Program-made: the position numbers and the translations under genes
Notes under the pieces: generated by a model
What the model was told of the DNA's origin: nothing
The model's input: only the letters and a program-made list of their open reading frames with translations
The model's database searches: none
DNA from: Selaginella tamariscina
Taxonomy: Eukaryota; Streptophyta; Lycopodiopsida; Selaginellales; Selaginellaceae
Direction: 5' to 3'
Assembly (NCBI GenBank): GCA_003024785.1
Contig: PUQB01000764.1
Location: forward strand, 39,419-103,418
DNA length: 64,000 nucleotides
Shown: positions 1-11,690 of the stretch, one piece after another
Layout: each line of letters starts with the position of its first letter
Position numbering within the stretch: position 1 is the first letter of the stretch

Positions 1-445
1 GAGAGAGTTAAATTATCACATAATAATAAATTAAAAAAGAGAAAATTAAGTTATTATATACACATAGTCGTTTCAAAGAATCAAAAGAGAAATTATTACA
101 TACACATTATTTATGTATTTGCTGTTGACTTGAAACAAAAGACACAGCCTGTTCTTCCTTGAGGTTGTCACTTCTGTGAGGCAATGCATAGAAATCGTCC
201 ATTTGCTCCAAATCTTTCACAGATAAACTTAGTCATAGTCATAGTAGTATGCAGCAAATAAACTTACTTACCTTTAGGTGAGCTTGCACATATCACATGA
301 GCAAAAGCATAGCTTTAACAAACTCATATTCCAATCACTGCAAGTCACAACAAACCAAAACATTTAACCAAATATCAATTGAGCAATTAAAAATCAGATT
401 TTATATTAATTAATCAATGCTAAATAAATATTCATTACAGAGTAC

Positions 446-964
446 CTAAGAATGACAGATTTCCAGCACTTTCTTCCCTCCTTTCCTAAATATTCTAGCT
501 TTATACCACGTAGGGGGTCTGTTAATTTTACCTGCAATATTTTGGCATCCCCCGAAGCAACCGTGTGTGGGCCAATCGTGGCACGGGGAATATGCAAAAT
601 TGTTTAATTGATAAAATTAATTAGTATTTATAAATCAATAAACCTCTTCATATAGATTGTACGGAAGGGCAAAACCGTAGCCTACTGCCAGTATTGCATT
701 TGGACTACTGAGAAACACCTGCTCCAAAAACATAGCATATAAGTACACACAGAACAAGAACATCTGCATACATGCATATTTTGTGTGCCTGAGGGCACGG
801 ACGTCTTTGTGTGCGTGTGCGTGCACGTGTAAATGCAGTAAATTGATAGGAGTTAAACTTACTTCGTCACCTGTGGCATATTCTTTGTCTGCTATTGCCT
901 GGTTGAAAAGAGCGAACCTGACATTGTATTCTGAAGTGATGACTTTCAGCCGTTGGACGGTCTC
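446..964 (-). CDS. Unrecognised gene, three internal exons
   Basis: Three minus-strand exons with good splice sites lie at 964-863, 718-644 and 531-446. The first two are whole-codon exons (34 and 25 codons) that join in phase 0. They read through motifs such as VQRLKVITSEYNVRFALF and SSPNAILAVGYGFALP. The third adds DPLRGIKLEYLGKEG and ends in phase 2. The amino-acid composition looks coding, with no low-complexity bias. I do not recognise the family. More exons probably lie on either side, and a possible one around 225-135 reads into a stop. The gene has no link to the gypsy element that starts 400 bp away. The exon calls are inferred from open frame and splice consensus only. Confidence 0.4.
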
Positions 965-1386
965 CTGATATGCTTAAGCCATGATAATTCTTCTTCGTTC
1001 CAGAATATCTGCTCACGTTAAGGCATGTCTACGTTTTAATCAGCTCCCATGTTGAGGGAACATTCCATTCGCCTTTAAATTTTGATTATTGATAGTCACT
1101 TAGTACAGCTACATATACATAGTTCACTTAGTACACATTCTTAGTTTATGCATTTTCAACCACTTAAAGAACAGGTTTGAGGTCTAGGGTTTAGATGTGG
1201 TATGACGTCACGCTGCCCGGCCAAGTAGTTGCAAGGGAGTTAACCAAAATTATAATTATTATTTTAGTTACTTTAATTTATTAATTGTGGATGTATTCCC
1301 AGGGAGGCCACGCACCAATGCGTACAAAAGACGTGAGGGGTGTAAATAACTTATTTTAAGTACGCGTATTACTGTTTGTATAGGCC

Positions 1387-3440
1387 CTAGGTTAAGGTTA
1401 AATGTGAAGTATATACAGTGTGTGGCTCATAATTTGTAAACACCTTGAAACTTGCACCATAAAAATACTGCCTCCAAACTTGTAATGCATTAACAATAAC
1501 CAGTAATTCTTGCTCATACGTTGAATACTGTTGCTCTGCAGAATTCAAAGTACAACTCTCATAAGCAATAGGCATTCCCTCTTGAATAAGTACAACTCCA
1601 ATGGCCACTCCACTTGCATCACATGATACCTCATAAGGCTTACAGGATCTGCAATACATAAAACTGGTGCACGTACCAAAGCTTGTTTTAAAGCTTGGAA
1701 ACTGCTCTTCTTTCAAGCACTTTATGCAAAGGGAACGTCCTTCTTCAGCAACCTAGTTAACGAAGAAGCTTTCTTGTCATAATCCTTAACATACCGCTGG
1801 TAATAACCAACTATGCCCAAGAAACTCTGTAACTCTTCTGCATTGCTAGGAACTGGCCATTGCTCCACCACTACCACCTTCTGTGGATCAATCTTCACTC
1901 CACTTGGCATCACAATGTGACCCAAATCTCCACTTCGCACTGAGCAAATGCACATTTTCTCTTCTTTGCATAGAGCTTGTTCTCCCTCAACAACTGAAGA
2001 ACTCTTCGCAAATGTTGCACATGCTCCTTCATATTCTTACTGTAAATAAGAATATCGTCGAGGAAGATCTCCACAAAGTCATACAAGTAGTCACCAAACA
2101 CCTCAGTCATCAACCAAGTGAATGTGACTGGGTCATTTGTTAAGCCAAATGGCATAACAGTGAACTTGAAATGCCCAAAGTTAGTGTTGAAAGCAGTTTT
2201 GTAGATATATGCCTCCTTCATAACAATCTGATGATACCCACTGTGCAAATCTATCTTGGTGAACACTCTGGCTCCACCGAGATGATCCATGATAGTATCC
2301 ACATGTGGCATGGGCATCATGTCCTTCACTGTTTACTTATTGAGAGCTCTTTTTTATGCACATCCTCATGGTGCCATATTTCTTCATGACAAGCAATACT
2401 GGTGCATCAAATGGAGACTTGCTTAGTTGTATGAAGCCATATTCCAATAGCTCCATCACTTGTCTCTTAACCTCTTGCTCTTTAACATGGCTCATCGGAA
2501 TGGCTTACAGTAAATGGCTTTCGTACCCTGTTTCAACACAATCTCATGCTCCACACCTCTTGCATGTGGTAAGCCATGAGGTAGCTTGGGAGGGAAGACG
2601 TCAGCAAACTCTTTACACAACAACTTTGCTCAAGGTGACAGTAAAAGAATTTGTTTGGAGACTCAAGCTTTGTTCCAAACCAAGTGTCTTTCACTTCACT
2701 ATACTCAAGCTTCATGTGCTTGGTGCTCTACTAGATCTTAGGATCCACACGCACTAGCTTCGCAAGAAAGAAAGTCTCCACAAGCTGGGTTTTGCCAACC
2801 TCTAGCTGTAACTCCTTCACACAAGCAATTTAGCTCTATGTGACAACTAAGCCCTCAATCTCGTATTGAGGCACAGTCTTCGTGCAACTCCACCAGCTGG
2901 GTTTTGCCAACCTACAGTTATAACTCCTCCACATAAGCACTGTAGCTCTATGTGATAACTGAGCCCTCAATCTCGTATTGAGGCACTATCTTTGTGCATC
3001 TCCACTAACTACGTTTTGTCAACCTCCAGTTGTAACTCCTCCACACAAGCACTGTAACTTTATGTGATAATTGAGCCCTCAAATTCATATTGAGGCACAG
3101 TCTTTGTGGGCAAGCCACAAGGACTTGCACTGGACGCTCACCAAGTCGTCCCTCCACCACAATAGCACGTGTGTGTGGCTCCTCCCATGTCATGCAATTT
3201 ACCTGTTGAGCAAGAACAAATAGAAATTTACCTTGTGGTTTAGAGAAGTCTTCTTTATGCTCCTCTCCACGCTCCATCTCCTGAAGCTTCTTAAGCATCT
3301 ACTTGTCCTTGCCACCAATAAAATCCTTCCTTGGACAATTTGCTTTTCAGTGTACATCTCCACACAGGTGGTATTATCCTCTCCTTCCCACTAGGCACTC
3401 ATCTCAAACCTTACTCTGATACCAATTGTTATGCACCACT
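1387..3440 (-). mobile_element. Truncated Ty3/gypsy retrotransposon (gag end, protease region, RT, RNase H)
   Basis: On the minus strand, a 5' LTR tail and a primer-binding site (3420-3440, TTGGTATCAGAG, the plant initiator-Met type) are followed by the gag end and protease region (3300-2760). Reverse transcriptase follows (about 2480-1730), with conserved stretches such as KIDLHSGYHQI, VMPFGLTN and the catalytic FLDDILIYS. RNase H (1716-1387) keeps VSCDASGVAIG and YSTYEQELL. The element stops inside RNase H, so integrase and the 3' LTR are missing. Several frameshifts and stops separate the pieces. It is a dead 5' fragment. The same family appears in the opposite orientation at 11.7-13.1 kb: both copies share the QGKFLFVL and EEPHTRA region. 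Confidence 0.85.
2776..3110 (-). repeat. Three tandem copies of a 112 bp unit in the gypsy protease region
   Basis: Copies begin at about 2776, 2888 and 3000. Each carries the string GTTTTG(C/T)CAACCT, then AACTCCT(C/T)CACA, then TTGAGGCACA, and they differ at roughly one base in ten by eye. A period of 112 is not a multiple of three, so the repeat breaks the polyprotein frame. Confidence 0.8.
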
Positions 3441-3620
3441 ACGTACAAACTAGACAAAACCACCCGACCTCCCCAAGCTGTTTCTAGTCTTCACACGTTG
3501 CTCTCCAAAAGGCTTCCAATATTAGGTGCCCTTAATTCTTTTAGATCTAGGTATAGCTTTTTAAGAATATTCTAACTTATACCTTTCTAGGGAATATTTT
3601 TTTGATTTGTTATACGGGTC
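3420..3620 (-). mobile_element. LTR end and primer-binding site of the truncated gypsy element
   Basis: The minus strand reads TGCATAACAATTGGTATCAG just inside the LTR, which is the initiator-Met tRNA primer site of plant Ty3/gypsy elements. The flanking LTR-like sequence (3445-3610) matches plus-strand sequence at about 11690-11890, upstream of the second copy. The outer LTR end could not be fixed. Confidence 0.65.
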
Positions 3621-6459
3621 GTATATCACCAAACGATATTTCACTCTAAGTTTTAAAGTTTTAATTAATGATTGTTAATCTATTAAAGTGCTTAATATAA
3701 TCCATGCATATGTAAAAAAAAAAGAATGTTTTGATTTGATTTCTACTATATCATAAATTGATAATCTAAGGGAAAGATGTGCATTAAGAATATTAATAAC
3801 TGATCAATCATCATGCAATTATGTTAAAAATGTTAAATTTAAGCTGTCAATTTGCTTTAGTTTACTTACCATTTTCTAGCATACATTAGAAATCCCCTAA
3901 TTGAGTTATGAGTTGCTTTTCGTATAAATGGGGCAATCTATTATAAGGTTTATAAAAGAATGTATGCATATTTTAATAGAATCTTTGAGACTATCTTGCT
4001 TACTATTGTTGTGGTGGTTTTAAAAGTATAATACTAAATGTAACAAGGTATATAAAAGAATAATTACACATTTTAATAGACTCTCTTGCTTATGAGTGAT
4101 GTGGTGGTTTAAAAATATAATATTATATTAAGTGTGAAAAAAGAATTTAGGTTAAAGAAAGATATAAGTGAAGGCCCAAATACATTCATATTAAATTTAA
4201 ATGCACTTGAAATTCAAGTGGAATTAAAATGCAATTATAAGTTTATTAATTTAATTTTATTAATTCTAAAAATATTAATTTGCTTTTTAATTTGTTTGTG
4301 TGTAAGATTTTATAAATGCTTTTGAATTTGCTGAGTATCAAATTATTTTAGTTAAAATTACAATAGCTTTTAAATCATAATTGAAGAGTGTTTGTGTGAG
4401 TTTTTAATAATGTATTTTAATTAAGTATAAATAATAACTAAAATATGTGTCAGTATATTAAGGTTTTGAGATTACAAATTAAATCTTGTTTTTAAAACAA
4501 TATATTTTAAGAATATTGTTGATATATAATTAATCTTGGACCATCCCTCCACTTATATATATCTAATTGAAATTAGGTTATTTAGTACTCACTTATAAAT
4601 AACTAATTGAACTTAGGTTATTTTTATATATTTTTGATATTGGCATTTCAAGATTTGAAACATGTGCTCATAAATATTTGATATATCTAATATTATTTAA
4701 ATTTAATATTTATAATATATAATCGTTTTTAGCATATTTTTATTATTAAATTTTATATAATTATATATACTTAATAATTAATAATTAATTTATTAAATTT
4801 AATTAATGAAAAGAATAAGAATGAAATAAAAATGTTTGCTATTAGGGAATAAATTTATCAAAAAGTCATTTAATCAAAAAGCATTTTCTTAATTTACTTT
4901 ATATGGAAAAGTATAATTATTTGTAAATAACATACTAGTGATATCAAAGTTGCAGATTTTGGTATATGTATGGTAAAGAGTCCCCAACATTCATACTATG
5001 GCTGACGCATGTTATTAATCAACCTTCCACTGCTTCCTCCCCTAATGAGACGATATTCCAACTTTATTTCTATCTGTTTGTTTTCAAAAGTATATATTAG
5101 TTTATTTAAAGTTGATATTCTGTAAAAATATTTAGCATTTGTCCCTTAAATTATTTTTTTATTAACTAATATTTCTTAAAAAATAAAACTCTATCCACAT
5201 TTCTTCAACGGTCTTGTTAGTTCACCAAGTTTAAATCTATATAAAAAAAAGGTTAAAAGTTTGTTTTTAATATAATTTGGTGAATTTATTGAATGCTTAT
5301 TACATTTCTATGTGCTAATAACTTAATAACTAGACAGCTTAGAATAGTCTAATTATATTCGATCAATGGTCTTCACAAGGTTGCGATGTACATGCTCGAA
5401 CTTGTTTTGGTTCTTAATTATTAACGCTTTGATTAATTATTTATTTTCTTAGTGCATATCTTTGATATAGTGAATTGCATTGGAAATCAAGCTGAACACA
5501 TTTACTAGGGTGGAAGAAGTAAGGATGGTATTAAAGATATTACCAGTGTGGTTTTCCATGCTTTGATTTACAACAACGCCTTCTTAGAGTGCAACCTTCT
5601 TTATGCATCTAGGAATGGCTATGGGCAATTGCTTTGAGAACTTTAAAGTCCTACCTGCATCCATGCCCTTGTTTAGCAACGGGGTTGTGCTCTCCATGTT
5701 TATGATAAAGTGGTTAAGTAATTTAATTAATTAATAAAAAAATTAGATGAATAATATTCTTGGAATTCACACATTCATGTGTATACACATGGATACATAT
5801 CCATACTACATGCATACATCTCCTATGTATATAATATGCATGCTTAACTTCAAATCCAACAATTCATGATGTACATATATTGTTGCAAAACACGAGTCTC
5901 TCCCCGCTCTCTCTCACACACACTCTCAGGTTTAGACACATGTTCTACATGATCGATTTCTTTCTTACATATTTATACACACAAAGACGTGCATGGAATT
6001 TATATGTTATCTTTATTAACAAAAATTGCAATTCGGATATTCATAAGTGTGATTGCTCCTGGTAGCAGCCATAGTCGAAATGAAGTGCAAAGAACACACT
6101 GAAAGAGTGATCATATTCTTGCTAGTCTCACAATATGCACTTTTGGCATGGTTGAGGGAGTAGCAAACACAAGTATATTTGAGTTTTTCCATGAACAGAC
6201 CCTTGACACATTCCATAGCTTGGGCCTTGGTGCTGGAGTTCTTAAGCAGTGCACTAATCACATGTGTTAATAAGGCTGCCTTGGCTTGGTTACAAAATAA
6301 TGTTAATATGGGCACTATGATTACTTCTATTGGCTATTGGGCAGGTCTAATGTTGAATGGATCGTTTTGCTTATGTATGTGACAATATATTTTTGTCTTT
6401 GGCTTATTTATCTTATGCAATACCCAAATTAGAAAAAAAAAAATATTAAACTTTTATTT
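3621..6459. other. AT-rich intergenic DNA without a supportable gene
   Basis: There are only short open frames, all biased to Lys, Asn, Ile and Leu as expected from AT-rich noncoding DNA. A frame at 6179-6382 has hydrophobic character and ends near a (TA)n tract, but no family or splice structure supports it. Confidence 0.5.
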
Positions 6460-6518
6460 ATATAGATTCTATATTATTCATGTTATATCATATGGTATAT
6501 TTTTTATTATATTTACAT

Positions 6519-6559
<41 letters not shown>

Positions 6560-7096
6560 ATATAATTGTATAGTATATTACATATACTACAACACTCACA
6601 TATTATATGTGCCTTTTGCCGTTTTATATTACCTCTTAAAGTTTTGTTCTAATACTTGTAACTCCATCATTGTTAATCACGACCTTAATATATGCATCTC
6701 CTTCTACCATATAAAGTTCTCATAATGGATTTTCTTTTCCCTCCTATTCAAAATGAAAACTCTATTTTAACTAATGCAATAAAAGGTTTTTAATTCTTTA
6801 AAAGGTGTAATAATGATTATGAATCAAATCTAAATCTAACTTGGATACGAATTAAGTAATCATGATTTTTGCACCTAATGAATGAATCATTTTTATTAAT
6901 TAATATAAAATATTGATTGTAACATACGAATATCCAGCAAATGACATTATAAAATTTAATAACCTACCAAAATTAATTAAAAGTGCCCAATTTGAATAAT
7001 ATTAATTTAGTAGTTAAGTATTTTTATATGACTTGAATTTTGATCTTAATAATTAGTTTAACATGTAAATTAGTTCACACAAACATAATTGATGCC

Positions 7097-7162
<66 letters not shown>

Positions 7163-7490
7163 TGTACCTAATTAGGCATAAAATAGGTTACAAAACCATT
7201 CTATAAGTATGATTAGCAAGTAATCTATAAATCAAATGATTATGAGTAGCTTATATAATTCTTAATGTTTATTGCAAAGTTTACATAATTGCTTGAGCAT
7301 TTGAATTTATAAATTAAGTTTTAGAAATCGGACCTGCTAGACAAACACCCACCCCTTTGCTATTTGGACACCCACCTAAATATTTAAATAAAATAAACCT
7401 TCACAGTTAATACATTTTATTTTACATAAAATTTATTATAAGTAAACTTTTTGAAATACATATTTTCAATTGACTTTTGCATTGTCTAGA
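6460..7490. repeat. Copy A of a 1 kb dispersed duplication
   Basis: This stretch matches 8815-9815 in the same orientation. Shared landmarks in order are CTTGTAACTCCATCATTG, AATGCAATAAAAGGTTTTTAAT, TAACATACGAATATCCA, CATAAAATAGGTTACAAAA and ACCTAAATATTTAAAT. Copy A holds a (TA)n run at 7099-7160 that copy B lacks, and another at 6523-6555. It probably arose with duplication of the neighbouring F-box locus. Confidence 0.8.
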
Positions 7491-8410
7491 GTCATTGACA
7501 TGGTTTCAATATCTTCCCACCATCTTATTTTAGGGTAGAAAGAGTATTATAATAATAGCCCTTCTAACTCTTGAACATAAAGTCATAGATGTGTTTATAT
7601 AATTTTGAGTAGCTAATTACTTTTCAGGATTCTTCAACATGACTCAAACACACATATCCCATGGAAAACTATATTGCCACACTCATATTTATACGTGCCA
7701 ATCTTATGTGGCTTATTACATGTGCAGCACATGGGAGTTTTTCACAACTAAGTATTATGGGTACTTGAAATGCCTTAGTAGCTCCCCACAATTTCTTGCC
7801 CTATTACCTTTGGCATAGTCAATTTCCCATTCTAGCTTCCATACCAAAGGTAAGAAGTTGTAGCCATGTTCACCATGTAGCAGTTATAACGCACATGAAT
7901 AGAATAATTATGTTGCTAAATAAGTTTTGGTGCAGGCATAACATGTTCATTATTGGGGGGTACTAATTAATTTCCATGTGGGAATCTTGTATAAACCTAT
8001 TTAATCAAACTAGAATAAATAAAGCTAGCATAAAACCTACAAGAGATAACTTAGATTGATGAATGATGTGCGAGGGGATTCACACAATGCCACATGTACC
8101 ACGTGAGAATGTAGAGCCACATGTTAACCTTAATAAAAACCTAAACTATCCTACTTTCATAGTCTTTATTTAGAGTAAGACATGTTTGTAAGGAGTGGTA
8201 GGCCATCATCTTGTCAACAAAGTTTACAAAGGTATGGCAAAGACACTGAGAGATATGGGTTATGGAGAGTAAGGGATCTTTACTGTGGTACATAGATAAG
8301 GATAACCTAAAATCCTAGAGGATACCTAATTGCCCCTTTAATAAATTTAGATTTGTAACATCGTTCAATGGGTTGGTGTGCATTCAATTATTAAACTATA
8401 AAGTTATGTT
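7491..8410. other. Intergenic stretch, no gene seen
   Basis: There is no open frame with coding character and no RNA gene. The last 150 bases run into the decayed F-box gene. Confidence 0.45.
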
Positions 8411-8880
8411 GGTTGTGGGAAATCCAGTTCTAAACATTTGGAAACACCTCCCTATTTTGCATTAGTCTCAATCATATCTAGCTATTTTCACTTCATGGAG
8501 GCTAATCATAATGGTTACAAGGTTGGTGTCTTGTGTCAATTAGTGTGTGATTATTCTCAAATCTACTTTCATATATATGATTCTCAAACCGGTAAATGGG
8601 AAATGAGTCCGCCTTTAAACTCTCACCCTAGTTATAAGTTTGATCTATGTATGACCCTTGCTAGTCCATATGTGTTCATCAAGAACAACGTTTTAATAAC
8701 ATATAACAAGGGACTCCGTGCATGGTGTGGTATACCTATACCAGACTTTTATACTAGTGGAATTTGTTCTTATCTACTTGTTTTCAGTTACAATGGAAGA
8801 TACATCATGACTTTATATAAAATTTATTTTATTCATGTTATATCGTTATATAATATAATCTTATCGTATATTACATATAC
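8411..8880 (+). pseudogene. F-box/kelch-like gene fragment (C-terminal part)
   Basis: The frame from 8438 continues for about 130 residues of F-box associated (kelch-like) character. IYDSQTGKWEMSPPL is the usual 'picture of the facts' phrase of these proteins and is followed by a strand-rich run. Just upstream in another frame, NPVLNIWKHLPIL (about 8416-8450) resembles the phrase 'NPLTKxWxxLPP', so one frameshift separates the two. No F-box itself was found upstream. The 3' end is replaced by copy B of the 1 kb duplication. F-box proteins recruit substrates to SCF ubiquitin ligases, but this copy is probably incomplete. The assignment rests on phrase-level resemblance. Confidence 0.45.
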
Positions 8881-9815
8881 TACACCACTCACATATAAAT
8901 TATAAACATGACTCATATGTGCCTTTTATATTCTCTTAGAGTTTTGTTCGAACACTTGTAACTCCATCATTGCTAACCACTACCCTAATATATCTGTTTC
9001 CTTCCAATGTATAAAGTTTTCACATTGGATTTTCTCTTTTTGCCTCTCATTTGAAATGAAAACTCTAGTTTAATTAATGCAATAAAAGGTTTTTAATATT
9101 TAAAAGGTTTTATAATAGTTTTGAACTAAATATAAATCTAACTCAAACACAAATTAAACAATTATGATTTTTTTCACCTAATGAATGAATGTTTTTGTTG
9201 GTGTTATATTCTAATAACTCAATAATTAAACTTATTTAAATTTATTATATTAATTAATCATTTTTTATTAATTAATATAAAATGTTAATTGTAACATACG
9301 AATATCCATCAAATGACATTATAAATTTAATAACCTACCAAAATTGCCCAATTTGAATAGTAATAATTTAGATAGTTATTATTTATAAGTATTTTTATAT
9401 GATTAAGTTTTGATTTTAATAATTAATTTAACATATAAATTGAAATATGTAGTTCACACAAACATAATTGGTGCCATATGTTATACCTAATTATGCATAA
9501 AATAGGTTACAAAATTGTTTTATAAGTATGCCAAAAGTTTTGACATGTGCTAGGGAGCACCCAACTCCATGGGAAACAGAATAAAAAGCTATTGAATTAG
9601 CAAGTAATCTATAAATCAAATGATTATGGGTGGCTCGTATAATTCTTGATGTTTGCTGGCAAAGTTATATGTATTGCTTGAGCATTTGCATTTATAAATT
9701 AAGTTTAGAAATCGAACTTGCTAGACAAACCTCCACCTAAATATTTAAATCAAAATAAATCTTCACGGTTAATACATTTTACTTATACACATATTTTCAC
9801 TTGCTTTTTAATGTT
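8815..9815. repeat. Copy B of the 1 kb dispersed duplication
   Basis: Partner of 6460-7490 (see that entry for landmarks). It starts inside the 3' end of the F-box fragment and ends near 9815, before the promoter repeats of the next F-box gene. Confidence 0.8.
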
Positions 9816-9950
9816 TTATTAATTAACTAGATAAGATTAATTGAATTAATACAAAGAAGGTGTCCACCTAGGAGGTCCCTTTGAAATTTGCATATTAGTG
9901 TTAGCTTCAATACAAATAATTATCAAAAACGCACTGAAATGGCACGTGGA

Positions 9951-10075
9951 TAACTCACGCACGCCCATATCTTATATATATTAAGAGCTTTTCTTAACCC
10001 TAGGTAACTCACGCACACGCACATCTTACATATACTAAGCGATTTTTCCTAACCCTAGGTAACTCATTCGCTTGG
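9951..10075 (+). repeat. Direct repeats of about 55 bp upstream of the F-box gene
   Basis: Two near-identical units each run from TAACTCACGCAC through ATCTTA(T/C)ATATA to TTAACCCTAG or CTAACCCTAG, followed by the beginning of a third unit (TAACTCATTCGC). They end just before the start codon at 10082. The repeated CTAACCCTAG core resembles a telo-box-like element. They are probably in the promoter or 5' UTR. Confidence 0.7.
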
Positions 10076-10081
10076 TTAACA

Positions 10082-11040
10082 ATGGAAGAGACTGGATTAC
10101 ACGATTTGTCGGGGGCAATACTTGGGGAGATCATGAAAACATTGAGTTTTCAGGATTGTATTCGGATTACGAGTGTGTCTAAGGACATGAAGGACAAGAT
10201 AGTTAAGGAAAATATACTACATCCATTTCTTTTAGCCCTGCATGCACATAATGCCTCTATTTCTGCATATGATCCACTCTCTTGCACTTGGCACAAGTTT
10301 TCCGGGTGGCACAAGCTTAGATTGGTTGGTGCTGTTGGTGATTTCCTTTACTTTAGAAAGTTTGCAAATGAAGATATCTCAATAGTGATCATGAATGTCC
10401 GCACTCAGAAGAAGAAGTTATCTCATGCCCTTGTAACTTCTTTGCAATACAAATGATAGTGCTTGCAACCAAGTTTAAGATCATTTGCACTTCAAAACTT
10501 GCCAAGGGTTCAGTGCAAGCTTGGGTATACGACTCATCTGTAGGTTCTTGGGAAGGAAAAGCTGAACACGACGGTGTCTTGGATGACATGGATATTCATT
10601 TACATATTGTCCAACAACTCATTGGGATGACAAGGTTTGGGTTGTCTTGTCGAGATCTAAAAGGGTTCTAGTTTATCACATTTCACAGGACAGTTTTCGT
10701 TGCACAAAGAGTCTGAGCAATTGTCACATTATGTGTAAATTCGTCTATAGTGTGTTGTGCAAGTAGATTGTTCTTGATAGGACAAGATGTTTTGGAGGTT
10801 ACTAATATGAGATTGATAGGATTGGTAAGCTCCACAAAGTGAGCTCTTTTAAAGGTCCTGCGATGCCTTTCTAGAAGGGTGCGATGGTGTAAGGAGGATA
10901 TGGATGCTTGGAAATGTTACAAGCGGAAGGTTATTTAAGAAAGTTTCCTAGAGTTTGATATTTGTTCTAGGAATTGGACATGGTTACCAGTGCCGAATGA
11001 TAAACAAGGGGCCCTCTGGCCTATTGGTGCTTTTATAGTA
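10082..11040 (+). CDS. F-box/kelch-like protein gene, frameshifted
   Basis: The start at 10082 opens an N-terminal F-box (about residues 6-42, LSGAILGEIMKTLSFQDC then ITSVSKDMKDKI). It is followed by a kelch-like associated region with DPLSCTWHKF. The frame breaks at 10450-10452, where AAA would need to be AAAA; the continuation holds VLATKFKIICTS and VYDSSVGSWEG. A second break at about 10610 restores WDDKVWVVLSRSKRVLVYHIS. Further degenerate pieces reach NWTWLPVPNDKQG near 11000, with several stops. The product would be a substrate receptor of an SCF E3 ubiquitin ligase. The first two breaks look like sequence errors; the 3' third carries more damage and may be real decay. The gene has no introns. 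Confidence 0.65.
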
Positions 11041-11049
11041 ATTTGCAAT

Positions 11050-11690
11050 TGAATGTTCAGTAACAAATAAAGTAAAATACCAAGATATATGCCCACCAAA
11101 CTTATTAATATTGGAAGTCAAAAAATATTTACTCTACATAAAGTGTTTGTAAATCAAAGGAATATAAAACTTTAACCCTTATTGGATATTTAAGAATCTA
11201 ATGCGAGCCAAATCTTTTGTGAATACCAGCATAGCAACTATGTATACACTTGTATATAAAGCATACACAAACAAACATACACATATAATTTATGAACATG
11301 TAGGAAGGATAGACACTAAGAACACAATTTACCATACACACATAAGGGAAAATATGTGTTGATACCTAATTAGGGCATTTACCCTATAAATTGGCATATA
11401 AGTGACAATTATATTCTTAACAAGTACAAAAGAAGTCCAAGATTAGAATCAATTATTACTATATTGTGCCATTTATATATAACTTATCTGTTTACATACA
11501 CTAATGAATGTAAAAAACAACAATTATTTCCTTTATTATACTAAGGAACTTTGATATTGAGAATCTTTTTAGTAAAATTTGATATTTCAAAATGATTTTC
11601 ATCAACATTGATTTTATGCTTTAGGACTTTTAATATAAAGCCCTAAACTAATCACAAAGAACTTTACATGTTATGACCTATATAACAAAT
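11050..11690. other. AT-rich spacer
   Basis: No gene is seen between the F-box gene and the gypsy remnant. Confidence 0.5.

Noticed and set aside
6016..6382. Overlapping frames on both strands suggesting a small membrane protein.
   Set aside because: No family phrase, no clear start or splice context, and both strands are open, which points to chance.
7099..7160. (TA)n run as an origin or attachment site.
   Set aside because: One of many microsatellites in the window with nothing else beside it.
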